Assembly (NCBI RefSeq): GCF_016653615.1
Contig: NZ_CP067393.1
Coordinates: 3,115,673 to 3,179,672 of the forward strand
From: Entomomonas asaccharolytica
Lineage (GTDB): Bacteria; Pseudomonadota; Gammaproteobacteria; Pseudomonadales; Pseudomonadaceae
Direction of reading: 5' to 3'
Length of the DNA: 64,000 nt
The notes under the pieces were generated by a model. That model searched no databases. It was not told where the DNA came from and saw only the letters and a list, made by a program, of their open reading frames with translations. This document shows positions 1 through 9,561 of this stretch, one piece after another. The position numbers and the translations under genes are program-made. Within the stretch, counting starts at the first letter, position 1. Every line of letters begins with the position of its first letter.

Positions 1-51
1 GATGGTTTAAAAGCCATTTTTCAGAAAATAAAATCTATTTAATAAACATAA

Positions 52-86
52 AAAAACGGTAACTGCTTAAGCAAGTTACCGTTTTT
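52..86 (-). terminator. Intrinsic terminator after the Tim44-domain gene
   Basis: Two perfect 13-base arms (52-64 and 74-86) flank an 8-base centre that is itself palindromic. An A-run on one side and a T-run on the other let it stop transcription in both directions. It lies just beyond the stop codon of the minus-strand gene at 103-936. Confidence 0.85.
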
Positions 87-102
87 ACTATGCAATAGCA
101 AA

Positions 103-936
103 TTACATATTTTGACGAATACCTGCCACTAACCAAGGCTTATTCTCACCCTGTTCACGCTCCATCCGCCAGCTTTCATTAAACGCTTCACCTTGATCAA
201 AACGAGATGTCTTAGCAACGCCTGTAAACGTTAAAGTTGCTACCGTTTTTTCAGCATCGTTATCTACTCCATCAAGCACTACATCAAGATTTTCAATATA
301 AGTTGACTGGAAACCATCACCTGCTTCTGCACGCTCTTGCTTTAAGAAAGTTAACAACTCAGGCGTCACATACTCAGCTATTTTATCCATTTCATTAGCA
401 TCCCAATGCTCTTGTAATGACATAAAATGCTCTTTAGCTGCCGCTACAAACGAATCTGCATTAAACCAAGCAGGTGCATTAATCACAGGTTCAGCACTAG
501 TTGTTGTTACTCGCTGTGTTCCAAAGATAGGAGATTGATTATTATCATGTCCTTGGAATGTATTAACAGAATTATTAGCGCCCTGTTGTTGTGGTCTCAT
601 ACGGCTTCTGATAAAACGAATAATAAAGAAGGCTAATAAGCCAATAACAATAATATCGAAGAAATTGATACCATTAAAACCACCCATAAACAACGAAGCT
701 AACAAACCACCTGCGACAAAACCAGCTAAAGGTCCCATCCAACTTCTACCAGGCGCAGCCTGTTGATTAGGGTTAGTGGCAGGCCTATTAGGTGTTGCTT
801 GACGGCTTTGTTGATGAGAAGGGGCTTTGCCAAATGAACGGCCGCCACCAAAACGTCTTGCATCAGCATCAAAACTCACCAATACCATCGATAAACTAAG
901 ACAAACGATTGCAAAAAAGCTAAAAATACGTTGCAT
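103..936 (-). CDS. Tim44-like domain membrane protein
   Basis: 277 aa. A signal peptide or N-terminal anchor (about residues 1-26) is followed by a Gly/Arg/Gln/Pro-rich linker (27-65). A glycine-rich hydrophobic stretch and a second helix (about 67-108) end in RFIRSRMRP. The C-terminal 120 residues resemble the Tim44/TimA fold (AKEHFMSLQEHWDANEMDKI; a later W-R-M-E-R strand). Proteins of this architecture are common in proteobacteria as predicted inner-membrane proteins of unknown role. It is transcribed away from the VOC gene at 1092 and ends at a strong terminator. Family assignment is good; function is unknown. Confidence 0.85.
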   Translation of the reverse strand: MQRIFSFFAIVCLSLSMVLVSFDADARRFGGGRSFGKAPSHQQSRQATPNRPATNPNQQAAPGRSWMGPLAGFVAGGLLASLFMGGFNGINFFDIIVIGLLAFFIIRFIRSRMRPQQQGANNSVNTFQGHDNNQSPIFGTQRVTTTSAEPVINAPAWFNADSFVAAAKEHFMSLQEHWDANEMDKIAEYVTPELLTFLKQERAEAGDGFQSTYIENLDVVLDGVDNDAEKTVATLTFTGVAKTSRFDQGEAFNESWRMEREQGENKPWLVAGIRQNM

Positions 937-1059
937 TATGAAAAAATCCCCTCAATAACAGATAAATCTTTATACTACATGGTGACATATTATTAATATT
1001 TCATTACCAATAGTGATTAATTTTGTTTCTTTTCTTTGCAAAAGTCTATCACAGTAGTA

Positions 1060-1077
1060 AAAGACTATACAGTCTTT
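1060..1077. promoter_or_regulatory. Palindrome in the divergent promoter region (possible operator)
   Basis: AAAGACT (1060-1066) and AGTCTTT (1071-1077) form a perfect dyad with a 4-base centre, 14 bases before the VOC gene start. The gene at 103-936 reads the other way. A related half-site, AAAGTCT, lies at 1040-1046. The position would suit a repressor or activator site, but no cognate regulator is nearby and a chance AT-rich palindrome is possible. Confidence 0.3.
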
Positions 1078-1091
1078 AAACAGGAGAAAGC

Positions 1092-1520
1092 ATGGAACCA
1101 AGAATTAGTATTATCACCCTAGGTGTGAAAAGCTTAACTGATTCTTATAATTTCTATCACCACGGTTTAGGCTTTGCAACCAGCGGCACTCCTGACGATG
1201 GAATTTTATTCTTTAAAACAACTGGCTGCTGTCTAGCTTTATACCCCTATCAACAGCTAGCGGAAGATGCTTTACAGGAAATACCAAGCAAAGCTAGTTT
1301 TTCTGGAATTACCTTAGCGCACAATACGCGAACTGCAGAGCAAGTCGAACAAATACTTGAGCAAGCGGCAAAAGCAGGCGCTAACATTATCAAACCAGCT
1401 CAAACTACTTGTTGGGGTGGCTACCATGGTTACTTTACAGACTTAGATGGGTATCTATGGGAAATTGCTTACGGCGCGATGTGGCAATTTAATCCTGATG
1501 GTAGTTTATTAATCAAGTAA
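1092..1520 (+). CDS. VOC family (glyoxalase/bleomycin-resistance fold) protein
   Basis: 142 aa, the usual length for a two-module vicinal-oxygen-chelate protein. The N-terminal half has the strand-helix pattern RISIITLGVKSL...FYHHGLGF. The C-terminal half ends with the typical YFTDLDGYLWEIAYG strand carrying the conserved metal-ligand-type Glu. An AGGAG ribosome site sits just before the ATG. The substrate cannot be read from sequence. It is not GloA, which is present separately at 35872-36264. Confidence 0.85.
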   Translation: MEPRISIITLGVKSLTDSYNFYHHGLGFATSGTPDDGILFFKTTGCCLALYPYQQLAEDALQEIPSKASFSGITLAHNTRTAEQVEQILEQAAKAGANIIKPAQTTCWGGYHGYFTDLDGYLWEIAYGAMWQFNPDGSLLIK

Positions 1521-1528
1521 CAATACTG

Positions 1529-1687
1529 CTATTCACTTTTAGCTTTCTTATTAAGCTCGTTACCTTGGGGCTTAAATGCTTTGCCACAGGGAGGACAAAC
1601 AATATCCTCATTCTTTTTATAAGTTTGTTCAGTTACTTGAAAAATCTTGCCACAGGCTGGACATTTAATATCTATTTCTTTGTTCAT
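1529..1687 (-). CDS. Small zinc-ribbon protein, 52 aa
   Basis: A short open frame encodes 52 residues with two CxxC knuckles: K-C-P-A-C-G near residue 9 and V-C-P-P-C-G near residue 31, about 22 residues apart. This is the spacing of a rubredoxin-like zinc ribbon. The rest is highly charged (Lys/Glu) with a basic tail. An AGGAG ribosome site lies 6 bases before the ATG at 1687, which supports translation. It converges on the VOC gene, with 8 bases between the stops. Probably a small Zn-binding nucleic-acid or protein-interaction module; no specific function recognised. Confidence 0.75.
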   Translation of the reverse strand: MNKEIDIKCPACGKIFQVTEQTYKKNEDIVCPPCGKAFKPQGNELNKKAKSE

Positions 1688-1910
1688 AATTCGCTCCTTT
1701 AGGTTAAACTATTTACAGAGTATTAGCGTATCATTAGCAAACAAATAATAAAGTTATATTAAAGTCAAGAAAGGGCTATAACTTTGGTAGCATTTTCCCT
1801 AAATATGCCTTACTTTAACTCATTTTAAAAATACAAAATAACTAGCCAAGCGCAAGTGAGATAGGTATATTTTAGAATTTAAAAATTTAGTCATTAGCGA
1901 GTAAACATTT

Positions 1911-3725
1911 TTGCATAAAGTAATATTGTTGTTATTAAGTATCATAATAACAAATCAAGGATTAGCAGCCACCTATGAAAGCCATGGTTATGCGCAATTT
2001 GGACAACTTAAATACCCTGCTAATTTCAAAAATTTTGCTTGGGTAAATCCTAAAGCTCCCAAAGGCGGCACGCTTAAAATAATGGCTACAGGTACTTTTG
2101 ACACCCTAAATCCTTATTCAATAAAGGGTACTAGCCCCATTGCTACACCTAACTTTTACCAATATGGTGTTAACGAGCTTAATGAAACTTTAATGGTAGG
2201 TAGTGGTATCTATGATCCATCTGGAGACGAACCTGCCTCTAATTATGGCTTAATCGCCAAAACAATAGAATATCCTGATGATCGCAGTTGGGTTATTTTT
2301 AATCTACGCCCAGAAGCACGTTTTCATGATGGTACACCAATTACCGCCGAAGATGTTGCTTTTTCTTACTATAGTCTGTCCGAAAAAGGTCATCCGCAAT
2401 ATCGCGCCATGCTACAAGATGTGGATAAAGTTCGTATAATGGGGCCGCACCGTATTAGTTTTGATTTAAAAACAGTAGGTAACTCCCTAACTATTTTACG
2501 TTTAGGGGAAATGCCTATTATTTCAAAAAAATATTGGGCTAATAAAGACTTTGCAGCAACCACTTTTACTCCTCCATTAAATAGTGGCCCTTATAAAATA
2601 GTGGCTGTTGAACCAGGTAGGCGTTTAGTATTTGAACGTGTAAAAAATTGGTGGGGAGAAAAATTAGCGGTTAATAAAGGAAAGTATAACTTTAATCGAG
2701 TTGAAGTTGAGTTTTATCGTGATTCAACGGTAGCTTTTGAAGCATTTAAAGCAGGCGAGTTTGATATCTATATTGAAAACAAAGCTAAAAACTGGCTAAC
2801 AGCTTATAATTTCCCTGCAGTAAGACGTGGCGAAATCATTAAGAAAGAAATTAAAAATAAACTTCCAGCGCAATCCCAAGGTTTATTCTTTAATACTCGT
2901 CGCACAATCTTTCAAGATGTTAAAGTACGGCAAGCACTCTCTTTACTATTTGATTTTGAGTGGTCAAACCGTACTTTATTTAATAATAGTTATTTACGCA
3001 GTGAAAGCTATTATCCCAACAGTGAGTTTGCAGCAACAGGTATTCCTAAAGGTAATGAATTACTGCTACTAGGCGCATGGCGTGATAAATTACCTGAGCA
3101 ACTGTTTACCACGCCCTTTCAACTGCCAAAAAATCAATTTGGTGGTTTAAGTAGAGATACTCTTCGACAGGCTTTTAAATTACTAAAAGAAGCAGGTTGG
3201 CACGCTACTAGAGACGGTATGCGAAATGATAAAATGGAATTATTGTCTTTTGAAATCTTATTAGTCAATCCAAGCTTAGAACGTATTTTATTACCCTACC
3301 GTAATAATCTAAACCTACTGGGTATCAATGTAACCATAAGAACTGTGGATCGTGCTCAATATAAACAACGACTCGATAATTTTGATTATGATATGATTCT
3401 AATGACATTACCACAAAGTTTAAATCCTAACTTTGAACAGTGGTTATATTTTCATTCTAGCCAAGCATGGGGCAAAAGTAGTAAAAACTTTGCGGGTGTT
3501 ACTAATCCTGTAGTCGATGCTTTACTAGTACAATTATTGGCTTCAAAAACCAGAGAAGCACAAGTTGCTGCTACTAAAGCATTGGATAGAGTATTATTAT
3601 GGAATTACTATATGATTCCTAATTGGTATATTGATAGCACACGTATCGCTTATCAAAACAAACTTGGTACGGTTAAATCTCCCCCCTATACAATGGGGTT
3701 ACGTGGTTGGTGGTTAAAAAAGTGA
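1911..3725 (+). CDS. nppA1: Periplasmic peptide-binding protein, ABC family 5 (NppA1/YejA type)
   Basis: 604 aa extracytoplasmic solute-binding protein of the SBP_bac_5 family, predicted to deliver peptides or peptidyl-nucleoside compounds to the permease encoded downstream. A signal peptide (about 1-19, ending LAA) precedes the mature start. The Y-P-A-N-F-K-N-F-A-W-V-N-P-KAPKGGTL block is typical of YejA/NppA, and FHDGTPITAEDVAFSY is the family signature. The start is TTG: an in-frame TAA at 1902-1904 excludes anything further upstream, and this start gives a proper signal peptide. The Shine-Dalgarno is poor. It is the first gene of an operon, 7 bases before its paralogue. Confidence 0.9.
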   Translation: MHKVILLLLSIIITNQGLAATYESHGYAQFGQLKYPANFKNFAWVNPKAPKGGTLKIMATGTFDTLNPYSIKGTSPIATPNFYQYGVNELNETLMVGSGIYDPSGDEPASNYGLIAKTIEYPDDRSWVIFNLRPEARFHDGTPITAEDVAFSYYSLSEKGHPQYRAMLQDVDKVRIMGPHRISFDLKTVGNSLTILRLGEMPIISKKYWANKDFAATTFTPPLNSGPYKIVAVEPGRRLVFERVKNWWGEKLAVNKGKYNFNRVEVEFYRDSTVAFEAFKAGEFDIYIENKAKNWLTAYNFPAVRRGEIIKKEIKNKLPAQSQGLFFNTRRTIFQDVKVRQALSLLFDFEWSNRTLFNNSYLRSESYYPNSEFAATGIPKGNELLLLGAWRDKLPEQLFTTPFQLPKNQFGGLSRDTLRQAFKLLKEAGWHATRDGMRNDKMELLSFEILLVNPSLERILLPYRNNLNLLGINVTIRTVDRAQYKQRLDNFDYDMILMTLPQSLNPNFEQWLYFHSSQAWGKSSKNFAGVTNPVVDALLVQLLASKTREAQVAATKALDRVLLWNYYMIPNWYIDSTRIAYQNKLGTVKSPPYTMGLRGWWLKK

Positions 3726-3732
3726 GTAGCGC

Positions 3733-5628
3733 ATGGTGATAACAACTAATAAAACTCTACCCTTATTAATTATTTTAATAGTGAGCTTTATTTGCCCTTT
3801 AACTCAAGCAAAACCTCAGCATGCTATGACCATGTATGGTGAGCCATCCAAATATCCCGCTGACTTTAAACATTTTGCTTATGTTAACCCTGACGCGCCT
3901 AAAGGAGGTACGTTAAGACTAGCCAGTTATGGTGGTTTTGACTCCTTCAATGGTTTTATACCCAAAGGTCAGGTTGCGGATTATGTTGGCTTAATCTATG
4001 ACACGTTAACTATTCAATCTTATGATGAACCCAATACAATCTATGGACTAGTTGCAGAAAAAATAGATAAAGCACCAGATTCAAGTTGGGTACGTTTTTA
4101 TTTACGTAAAGAAGCTAAATTTCATGATGGTCATCCTATAACGGCTGAAGATGTAGCCTTTACTTTTGATATTTTAAAAAGTGATGGACGCCCCTTTTTT
4201 CGTCAATACTATGCAGATGTAAGCAAAGTAATTGTAGAAAATAAACATCAAATACTATTTAGGTTTAAGGTTAAAAATAACCGTGAATTACCAATGATTA
4301 TAGGACAACTTCCAATATTGCCTAAACATTGGTGGCAAGATAAAGACTTTACAGTTACAAATCTTATTCCGCCATTAGGCAGTGGTCCTTATAAAATAGG
4401 TAAAGTAAAAGCCAATGCCAGTATTGAATACGAACGAGTAGAAGATTGGTGGGCAAAAGATTTAGCTGTTGTTAAAGGCTTTTATAATTTCGATAAAATA
4501 ATTATTGATTATTACCGTGATATGTCCGTTGCTTTAGAAGCTTTTAAGGCTGGGCAATTTGATTTTAATTTAGAATATTCTGCTAAAAGTTGGGCAATTG
4601 GCTATGAAGGTACCGCCCTAAAAGAAGGAAAGTTAATCAAAAAAGAACTAACCAATCATAATACTGCAAATATCCAAGCATTAGCTTTCAATTTACGGCG
4701 CCCTATTTTTCAAGATAAAAAAGTGAGGCAAGCTATTAGTTTATTGTTTGATTTTGAATGGTCAAATCGGCAACTTTTTTATAATAGTTATAAACGAATC
4801 AGTAGTTATTTTGAAAACTCAGAAATGGCAGCTCATGAGTTACCTACCGAAAAAGAGCTAACAATTTTAGAGCCTTTTAGAGGACAAGTACCTGATGAAG
4901 TATTTACGACTGTATTTACTGCCCCCCAATCAGATGGTTCTGGTATTATCCGAGAACAACAACGCAAGGCTTATCAACTATTACAAGAGGCTGGCTATGA
5001 AATTAAAAATGGCAAAATGGTTGATAAAGAAGGTCAGCAATTAAAATTTGAATTTTTAATGCACCAAGCAAATCTTGAGCGCGTTCTTTTACCATTTAAA
5101 AATAATCTAGCTGAAATAGGCATTGATATGGAAATCCGCCGTGTGGATACCTCTCAATTTATCAATCGTATTCGCTCACATGATTTTGATATGGTTTCTT
5201 ATATTTGGGGACAAAGCACCTCACCAGGTAATGAACAACGCAACTATTGGTCATCATCTAGTGCCGATGTTGTTGGCAGTCAAAATATTCTTGGTTTAAA
5301 AGATCCTGTGGTAGATAAGTTAGTTGAACAGCTTATTCAAACTGACTCTCGAGAAAGTTTAATTCTCCACGCGAGGGCTTTAGACCGTGTTTTACAATGG
5401 GGCTACTACGTGGTATGGAATTACTACACGGATAAATGGCGTATAGCTTATTGGAATAAATTTGGCCAACCTGAAATAGCGCCAGACTATGATTATGGCC
5501 TGTTTACTTGGTGGGCTTTAGATACTGAGCCTAAAAAAGATAACACCATGCAACAAAATCCCAAAAATCCCACAACACAACCTGCTTCTAAAACAGAGCA
5601 GCCAACTACAGAACAGGTAGGCAAATAA
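3733..5628 (+). CDS. nppA2: Second periplasmic peptide-binding protein (NppA2/YejA type)
   Basis: 631 aa paralogue of the preceding gene, collinear over its length (NPDAPKGGTLRL; FHDGHPITAEDVAFTF; KVRQAISLLFDFEWSNRQLFYNSYKR) but clearly diverged. The signal peptide is about residues 1-26 (ending TQA). A Pro/Thr/Gln/Lys-rich tail of about 30 residues after the folded domain is absent from the first copy. Pseudomonas aeruginosa npp operons also carry two binding proteins, so the pair probably widens the substrate range of one shared permease. It ends 3 bases before nppB. Confidence 0.9.
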   Translation: MVITTNKTLPLLIILIVSFICPLTQAKPQHAMTMYGEPSKYPADFKHFAYVNPDAPKGGTLRLASYGGFDSFNGFIPKGQVADYVGLIYDTLTIQSYDEPNTIYGLVAEKIDKAPDSSWVRFYLRKEAKFHDGHPITAEDVAFTFDILKSDGRPFFRQYYADVSKVIVENKHQILFRFKVKNNRELPMIIGQLPILPKHWWQDKDFTVTNLIPPLGSGPYKIGKVKANASIEYERVEDWWAKDLAVVKGFYNFDKIIIDYYRDMSVALEAFKAGQFDFNLEYSAKSWAIGYEGTALKEGKLIKKELTNHNTANIQALAFNLRRPIFQDKKVRQAISLLFDFEWSNRQLFYNSYKRISSYFENSEMAAHELPTEKELTILEPFRGQVPDEVFTTVFTAPQSDGSGIIREQQRKAYQLLQEAGYEIKNGKMVDKEGQQLKFEFLMHQANLERVLLPFKNNLAEIGIDMEIRRVDTSQFINRIRSHDFDMVSYIWGQSTSPGNEQRNYWSSSSADVVGSQNILGLKDPVVDKLVEQLIQTDSRESLILHARALDRVLQWGYYVVWNYYTDKWRIAYWNKFGQPEIAPDYDYGLFTWWALDTEPKKDNTMQQNPKNPTTQPASKTEQPTTEQVGK

Positions 5629-5631
5629 TAA

Positions 5632-6714
5632 ATGTCTGACTATATTTTACGGCGTTTACTGCTCATTATTCCTACCTTATTTGGTATTTTGTTACTTAAC
5701 TTCGTTATTATTCAAGCAGCGCCTGGCGGCCCTGTAGAACAAACCATTGCACGCCTTGAAGGTTTAGATGCAGCAACAGGTGGCGCCACTGGTCGTATTA
5801 CAGGAGGTGGCGGTGAGGTTTCAGTCAGTACAGGTTATCGCGGGGCACAAGGGCTAGATCCTGATCTCATTAAAGAAATTGAGAAAATGTATGGTTTCGA
5901 TAAACCAGCAGGTGAACGCTTTTGGATAATGGTAAAGAATTATGCCACCTTTGATTTAGGTAAAAGCTTTTATAGAGATACAAATGTGACTGACTTAATC
6001 CTAGAAAAAATGCCTGTTTCTATTTCTCTAGGGTTATGGAGTACCTTATTAATGTACTTAATCTCTATCCCCTTAGGTATCACCAAAGCCATACGCCATA
6101 ATAGCAAATTTGATATTTGGACAAGCACTGTGGTTATTATTGGTTATGCTATTCCTGCCTTTTTATTTGCTATCTTATTGATTATTTTATTCGCTGGCGG
6201 TAGTTATTTTGACTGGTTCCCACTGCGTGGCTTGGTATCTAATAATTTTGACTCATTATCTTTATGGGGAAAAATTACTGATTACTTTTGGCATTTAGCA
6301 TTACCCATTACTGCCTTAGTGATAGGCAATTTTGCTACCCTAACCTTTTTAACTAAAAATAGTTTCTTAGATGAAATCAGCAAACAATATGTTATTACTG
6401 CACGCGCTAAAGGGTTAACTGAACGACAAGTTTTATATGGACATGTATTTAGAAATGCGATGTTAATTGTTATCGCTGGTTTCCCTGCTGCGTTTATGGC
6501 TATGTTTTTTACAGGTTCATTATTAATTGAAGTTATTTTTTCATTAGATGGCTTGGGTTTGCTGAGTTTTGAATCAGCTATAAGTCGTGATTACCCTGTA
6601 GTATTTGGTACCTTATTTATTTTTACGTTGTTAGGGCTAATCATGAAGTTAATTGGCGATCTTTGTTATTGCCTAGTTGATCCACGTATCGATTTTGCTA
6701 ATAGGGAAAATTGA
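5632..6714 (+). CDS. nppB: ABC transporter permease (NppB/YejB type)
   Basis: 360 aa inner-membrane permease close to E. coli YejB in length and layout. An N-terminal membrane helix ([19 protein letters not shown]) is followed by a Gly-rich periplasmic loop (about 45-70) typical of YejB. A BPD_transp_1 core follows, with the ATPase-contacting EAA-type loop [19 protein letters not shown]. It pairs with NppC and is energised by NppD. Its stop lies 2 bases before the NppC ATG, indicating translational coupling. Confidence 0.93.
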   Translation: MSDYILRRLLLIIPTLFGILLLNFVIIQAAPGGPVEQTIARLEGLDAATGGATGRITGGGGEVSVSTGYRGAQGLDPDLIKEIEKMYGFDKPAGERFWIMVKNYATFDLGKSFYRDTNVTDLILEKMPVSISLGLWSTLLMYLISIPLGITKAIRHNSKFDIWTSTVVIIGYAIPAFLFAILLIILFAGGSYFDWFPLRGLVSNNFDSLSLWGKITDYFWHLALPITALVIGNFATLTFLTKNSFLDEISKQYVITARAKGLTERQVLYGHVFRNAMLIVIAGFPAAFMAMFFTGSLLIEVIFSLDGLGLLSFESAISRDYPVVFGTLFIFTLLGLIMKLIGDLCYCLVDPRIDFANREN

Positions 6715-6715
6715 T

Positions 6716-7924
6716 ATGGGATTTATGACTCGACTATCACCACTTAATAAGCGACGCTTCGCTCAATTTAAAGCCAATAAACGTGGTTGGTTTGCATTAT
6801 GGATATTTATTACACTATTTGTACTTAGTCTAGGTGCAGAAATTATTGCTAATGATAAGCCGCTGATTTTTCGTTTTGATGGTAATTGGTATTTCCCTGC
6901 GTTTGTACGTTATAACGAAGAAGTCTTTGGTGGTGAAATGCCATTGCCCCTTGAGGCAAATTACAAAGGGCCATATATTCAAGAATTAATTAAACAAAAA
7001 GGTGGCTGGATGGTTTGGGCACCTATTCGTTTTAGTTATCAAAGTATCGATTATGATATGAAAGTACCTGCACCTGCTCCACCCTTTTGGAGTTATAAAA
7101 CAGAGTATTTTAATGGCTGCACAAAAGCTCCTTATCCTGCATTCGATAGCGCTAGCAAACTACCTGATATAGAACAATTAGCTAAAACAGCCTCACTACC
7201 TGCTGCAACCTATAAATTATATTGTGTTGATATGCAAGGTAAACCACCACCCGTAAAATCATGGCATTGGCTTGGAACTGACGATCAAGGGCGAGATGTG
7301 TTAGCTCGAATTATCTATGGTTTTCGTATTTCCATATTATTCGCCTTAACACTTACTATTATTAGCTCAATTATAGGTGTCATTGCAGGGGCTATTCAAG
7401 GTTTCTATGGTGGTTGGATCGATTTAGTCGGTCAGCGCTTTATGGAGATTTGGTCAGGGCTACCCATGCTTTACCTGTTGATTATTCTAGCAAGTTTTGT
7501 GCAACCTAATTTTTGGTGGTTATTAGGCATTATGTTGTTATTCTCATGGATGGCATTGGTTGATGTGGTACGTGCTGAATTCTTACGCGGTCGTAACCTT
7601 GAATATGTCAGGGCTGCACGCGCCTTAGGCATGCGTAATAGCAGCATTATGTTTAAACATATTCTACCCAATGCAATGATTTCTACCATGACCTTTTTAC
7701 CCTTTATTTTAACAGGCGCTATTGGCACGCTTACTTCTTTAGATTTCTTAGGCTTCGGTTTACCTGCTGGTGCACCATCACTAGGTGAGTTAGTAAGGCA
7801 AGGTAAAGAAAATTTACAAGCACCTTGGCTCGGTATCAGTGCCTTCTCTGTATTAGCCATAATGTTGTCATTACTGGTATTTATTGGTGAGGCAGCCCGT
7901 GATGCATTTGACCCAAGGAGATAA
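6716..7924 (+). CDS. nppC: ABC transporter permease (NppC/YejE type)
   Basis: 402 aa from the ATG at 6716. A longer open frame extends to 6677, but that part overlaps nppB and has no ribosome site. AGGGA inside the nppB end sits 8 bases before 6716. ATG 6725 (MTRLSP) is an alternative. An N-terminal helix is followed by a long periplasmic segment (about 40-190, including FNGCTKAPYPAFDSASKLPD) characteristic of YejE. The BPD_transp_1 domain has the EAA loop VRAARALGMRNSSIMFKHIL. Partner of NppB. Confidence 0.92.
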   Translation: MGFMTRLSPLNKRRFAQFKANKRGWFALWIFITLFVLSLGAEIIANDKPLIFRFDGNWYFPAFVRYNEEVFGGEMPLPLEANYKGPYIQELIKQKGGWMVWAPIRFSYQSIDYDMKVPAPAPPFWSYKTEYFNGCTKAPYPAFDSASKLPDIEQLAKTASLPAATYKLYCVDMQGKPPPVKSWHWLGTDDQGRDVLARIIYGFRISILFALTLTIISSIIGVIAGAIQGFYGGWIDLVGQRFMEIWSGLPMLYLLIILASFVQPNFWWLLGIMLLFSWMALVDVVRAEFLRGRNLEYVRAARALGMRNSSIMFKHILPNAMISTMTFLPFILTGAIGTLTSLDFLGFGLPAGAPSLGELVRQGKENLQAPWLGISAFSVLAIMLSLLVFIGEAARDAFDPRR

Positions 7925-7929
7925 TCATC

Positions 7930-9558
7930 ATGGCTGATAACCTAATCGAAATTCGTAATTTATCGGTAGAGTTCACATCTGACAATGCTGTACGTCGAGT
8001 TGTTGAAGATATTAGCTTCGGTATTAAAAAAGGCCAAACAACGGCCTTAGTTGGGGAAAGTGGCTCTGGCAAGTCAGTGACTGCCCACTCTATTTTACGG
8101 CTTTTACCCTATCCTGCAGCTAGCAACCCAACAGGTAGCATCACTTATGATGGCGAAGACTTATTAAAATTACCACTTAGAAAAATGAGAGCTATTCGCG
8201 GTGACAGAATAGCCATGGTTTTTCAAGAGCCTATGACCTCATTAAATCCTCTGCATAAAATTAGCAAACAAATTGGTGAAGTTTTAGCACTGCATATGGG
8301 GATGCGAGGAAAAAAAGCAGAAGCACGGATTATTGAATTACTCACCTTAGTAGGTATTGAAAAACCTGAAACCAAACTTAATGCTTTTCCCCACCAACTA
8401 TCTGGAGGACAGAGGCAACGGGTTATGATAGCAATGGCACTTGCCTGTGAACCTGCACTACTAATTGCTGATGAACCAACGACTGCACTTGATGTTACCG
8501 TTCAACTAAAAATTTTAGATCTACTAAAAGATCTACAAAAACGTATGGGAATGTCACTGCTTATTATCAGCCATGACTTGAATATCGTAAGACGCATAGC
8601 TCACCATGTATGTGTAATGAAAGAAGGTAAAATAGTTGAACAAGGAGACTGTGAGCAACTATTTAAAAATCCACAACACCCTTATACACGAGAACTTATA
8701 GCAGCAGAACCGACAGGTTACCCTTCGTCTAAAAAGTTAGGTGCTGAATTATTAAGGGTTGATGATTTAAAAGTCTGGTTTCCTTTACCAAAAAGATTAT
8801 TAAGTCGCCAGCAAGAATATTTTCGAGCAGTTGATGGTATAGATATTACCCTACGGCAAGGTGAAACATTAGGTATAGTGGGGGAAAGTGGCTCAGGTAA
8901 ATCAACACTTGGTTTAGCTGTATTAAAACTGCTAAAAAGTCAGGGCAAAATTAATTTCCAAGGACTTGAAATTGATCAATACAACCAAAAACAAATGCGC
9001 CCTATTCGTCGCCAAATGCAAGTGGTATTTCAAGACCCCTTTGGTAGCCTTAGCCCCCGAATGTCAGTGGGACAAATAATTGGAGAAGGCTTAAAAATTC
9101 ACAACATAGGTTCGCGAGACGAGCAAGAAACTGCTATTATTAGAGCATTAAATGAAGTAGGTTTGGATGAAGATTGTATTAATCGTTATCCCCATGAGTT
9201 CTCTGGCGGACAAAGGCAACGTATTGCTATTGCGCGCGCCTTAGTACTTAAACCATCGCTCATTTTATTAGATGAACCTACCTCAGCGTTAGATCGTACT
9301 GTACAAAAGCAAGTTGTAGAACTTCTTAAATCACTTCAAGAGAAGTATAATCTTGCTTATTTATTTATTAGCCATGACTTAGCTGTAGTCAAGGCACTCA
9401 GTCATCAACTGATGGTAATTAAATCAGGGCATGTGGTAGAGAAAGGGCCTGCCGAGCAACTCTTTTCCTCTCCTCAACATCCCTATACTAAGCAATTATT
9501 GGAAGCTGCATTTTTGGCTCCCATTAATGACAATGAAACAGTTCCAAAAGAGGAATAA
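7930..9558 (+). CDS. nppD: Fused double ABC ATPase (NppD/YejF type)
   Basis: 542 aa with two complete nucleotide-binding domains on one chain. The first has Walker A GESGSGKS (about 41-48), signature LSGGQRQR and Walker B LLIADEPT. The second has GESGSGKS (about 318-325), signature FSGGQRQR and LILLDEPT. Each is followed by an oligopeptide-type C-terminal extension (NPQHPYTRELIAAEP; SPQHPYTKQLLEAA). It powers NppBC. It starts 5 bases after nppC and ends 3 bases before fabI. Confidence 0.95.
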   Translation: MADNLIEIRNLSVEFTSDNAVRRVVEDISFGIKKGQTTALVGESGSGKSVTAHSILRLLPYPAASNPTGSITYDGEDLLKLPLRKMRAIRGDRIAMVFQEPMTSLNPLHKISKQIGEVLALHMGMRGKKAEARIIELLTLVGIEKPETKLNAFPHQLSGGQRQRVMIAMALACEPALLIADEPTTALDVTVQLKILDLLKDLQKRMGMSLLIISHDLNIVRRIAHHVCVMKEGKIVEQGDCEQLFKNPQHPYTRELIAAEPTGYPSSKKLGAELLRVDDLKVWFPLPKRLLSRQQEYFRAVDGIDITLRQGETLGIVGESGSGKSTLGLAVLKLLKSQGKINFQGLEIDQYNQKQMRPIRRQMQVVFQDPFGSLSPRMSVGQIIGEGLKIHNIGSRDEQETAIIRALNEVGLDEDCINRYPHEFSGGQRQRIAIARALVLKPSLILLDEPTSALDRTVQKQVVELLKSLQEKYNLAYLFISHDLAVVKALSHQLMVIKSGHVVEKGPAEQLFSSPQHPYTKQLLEAAFLAPINDNETVPKEE

Positions 9559-9561
9559 ACT

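Noticed and set aside
6677-6715. Upstream extension of nppC
   Set aside because: It lies in the nppB coding end, has no ribosome site, and adds residues not expected in YejE-type permeases.
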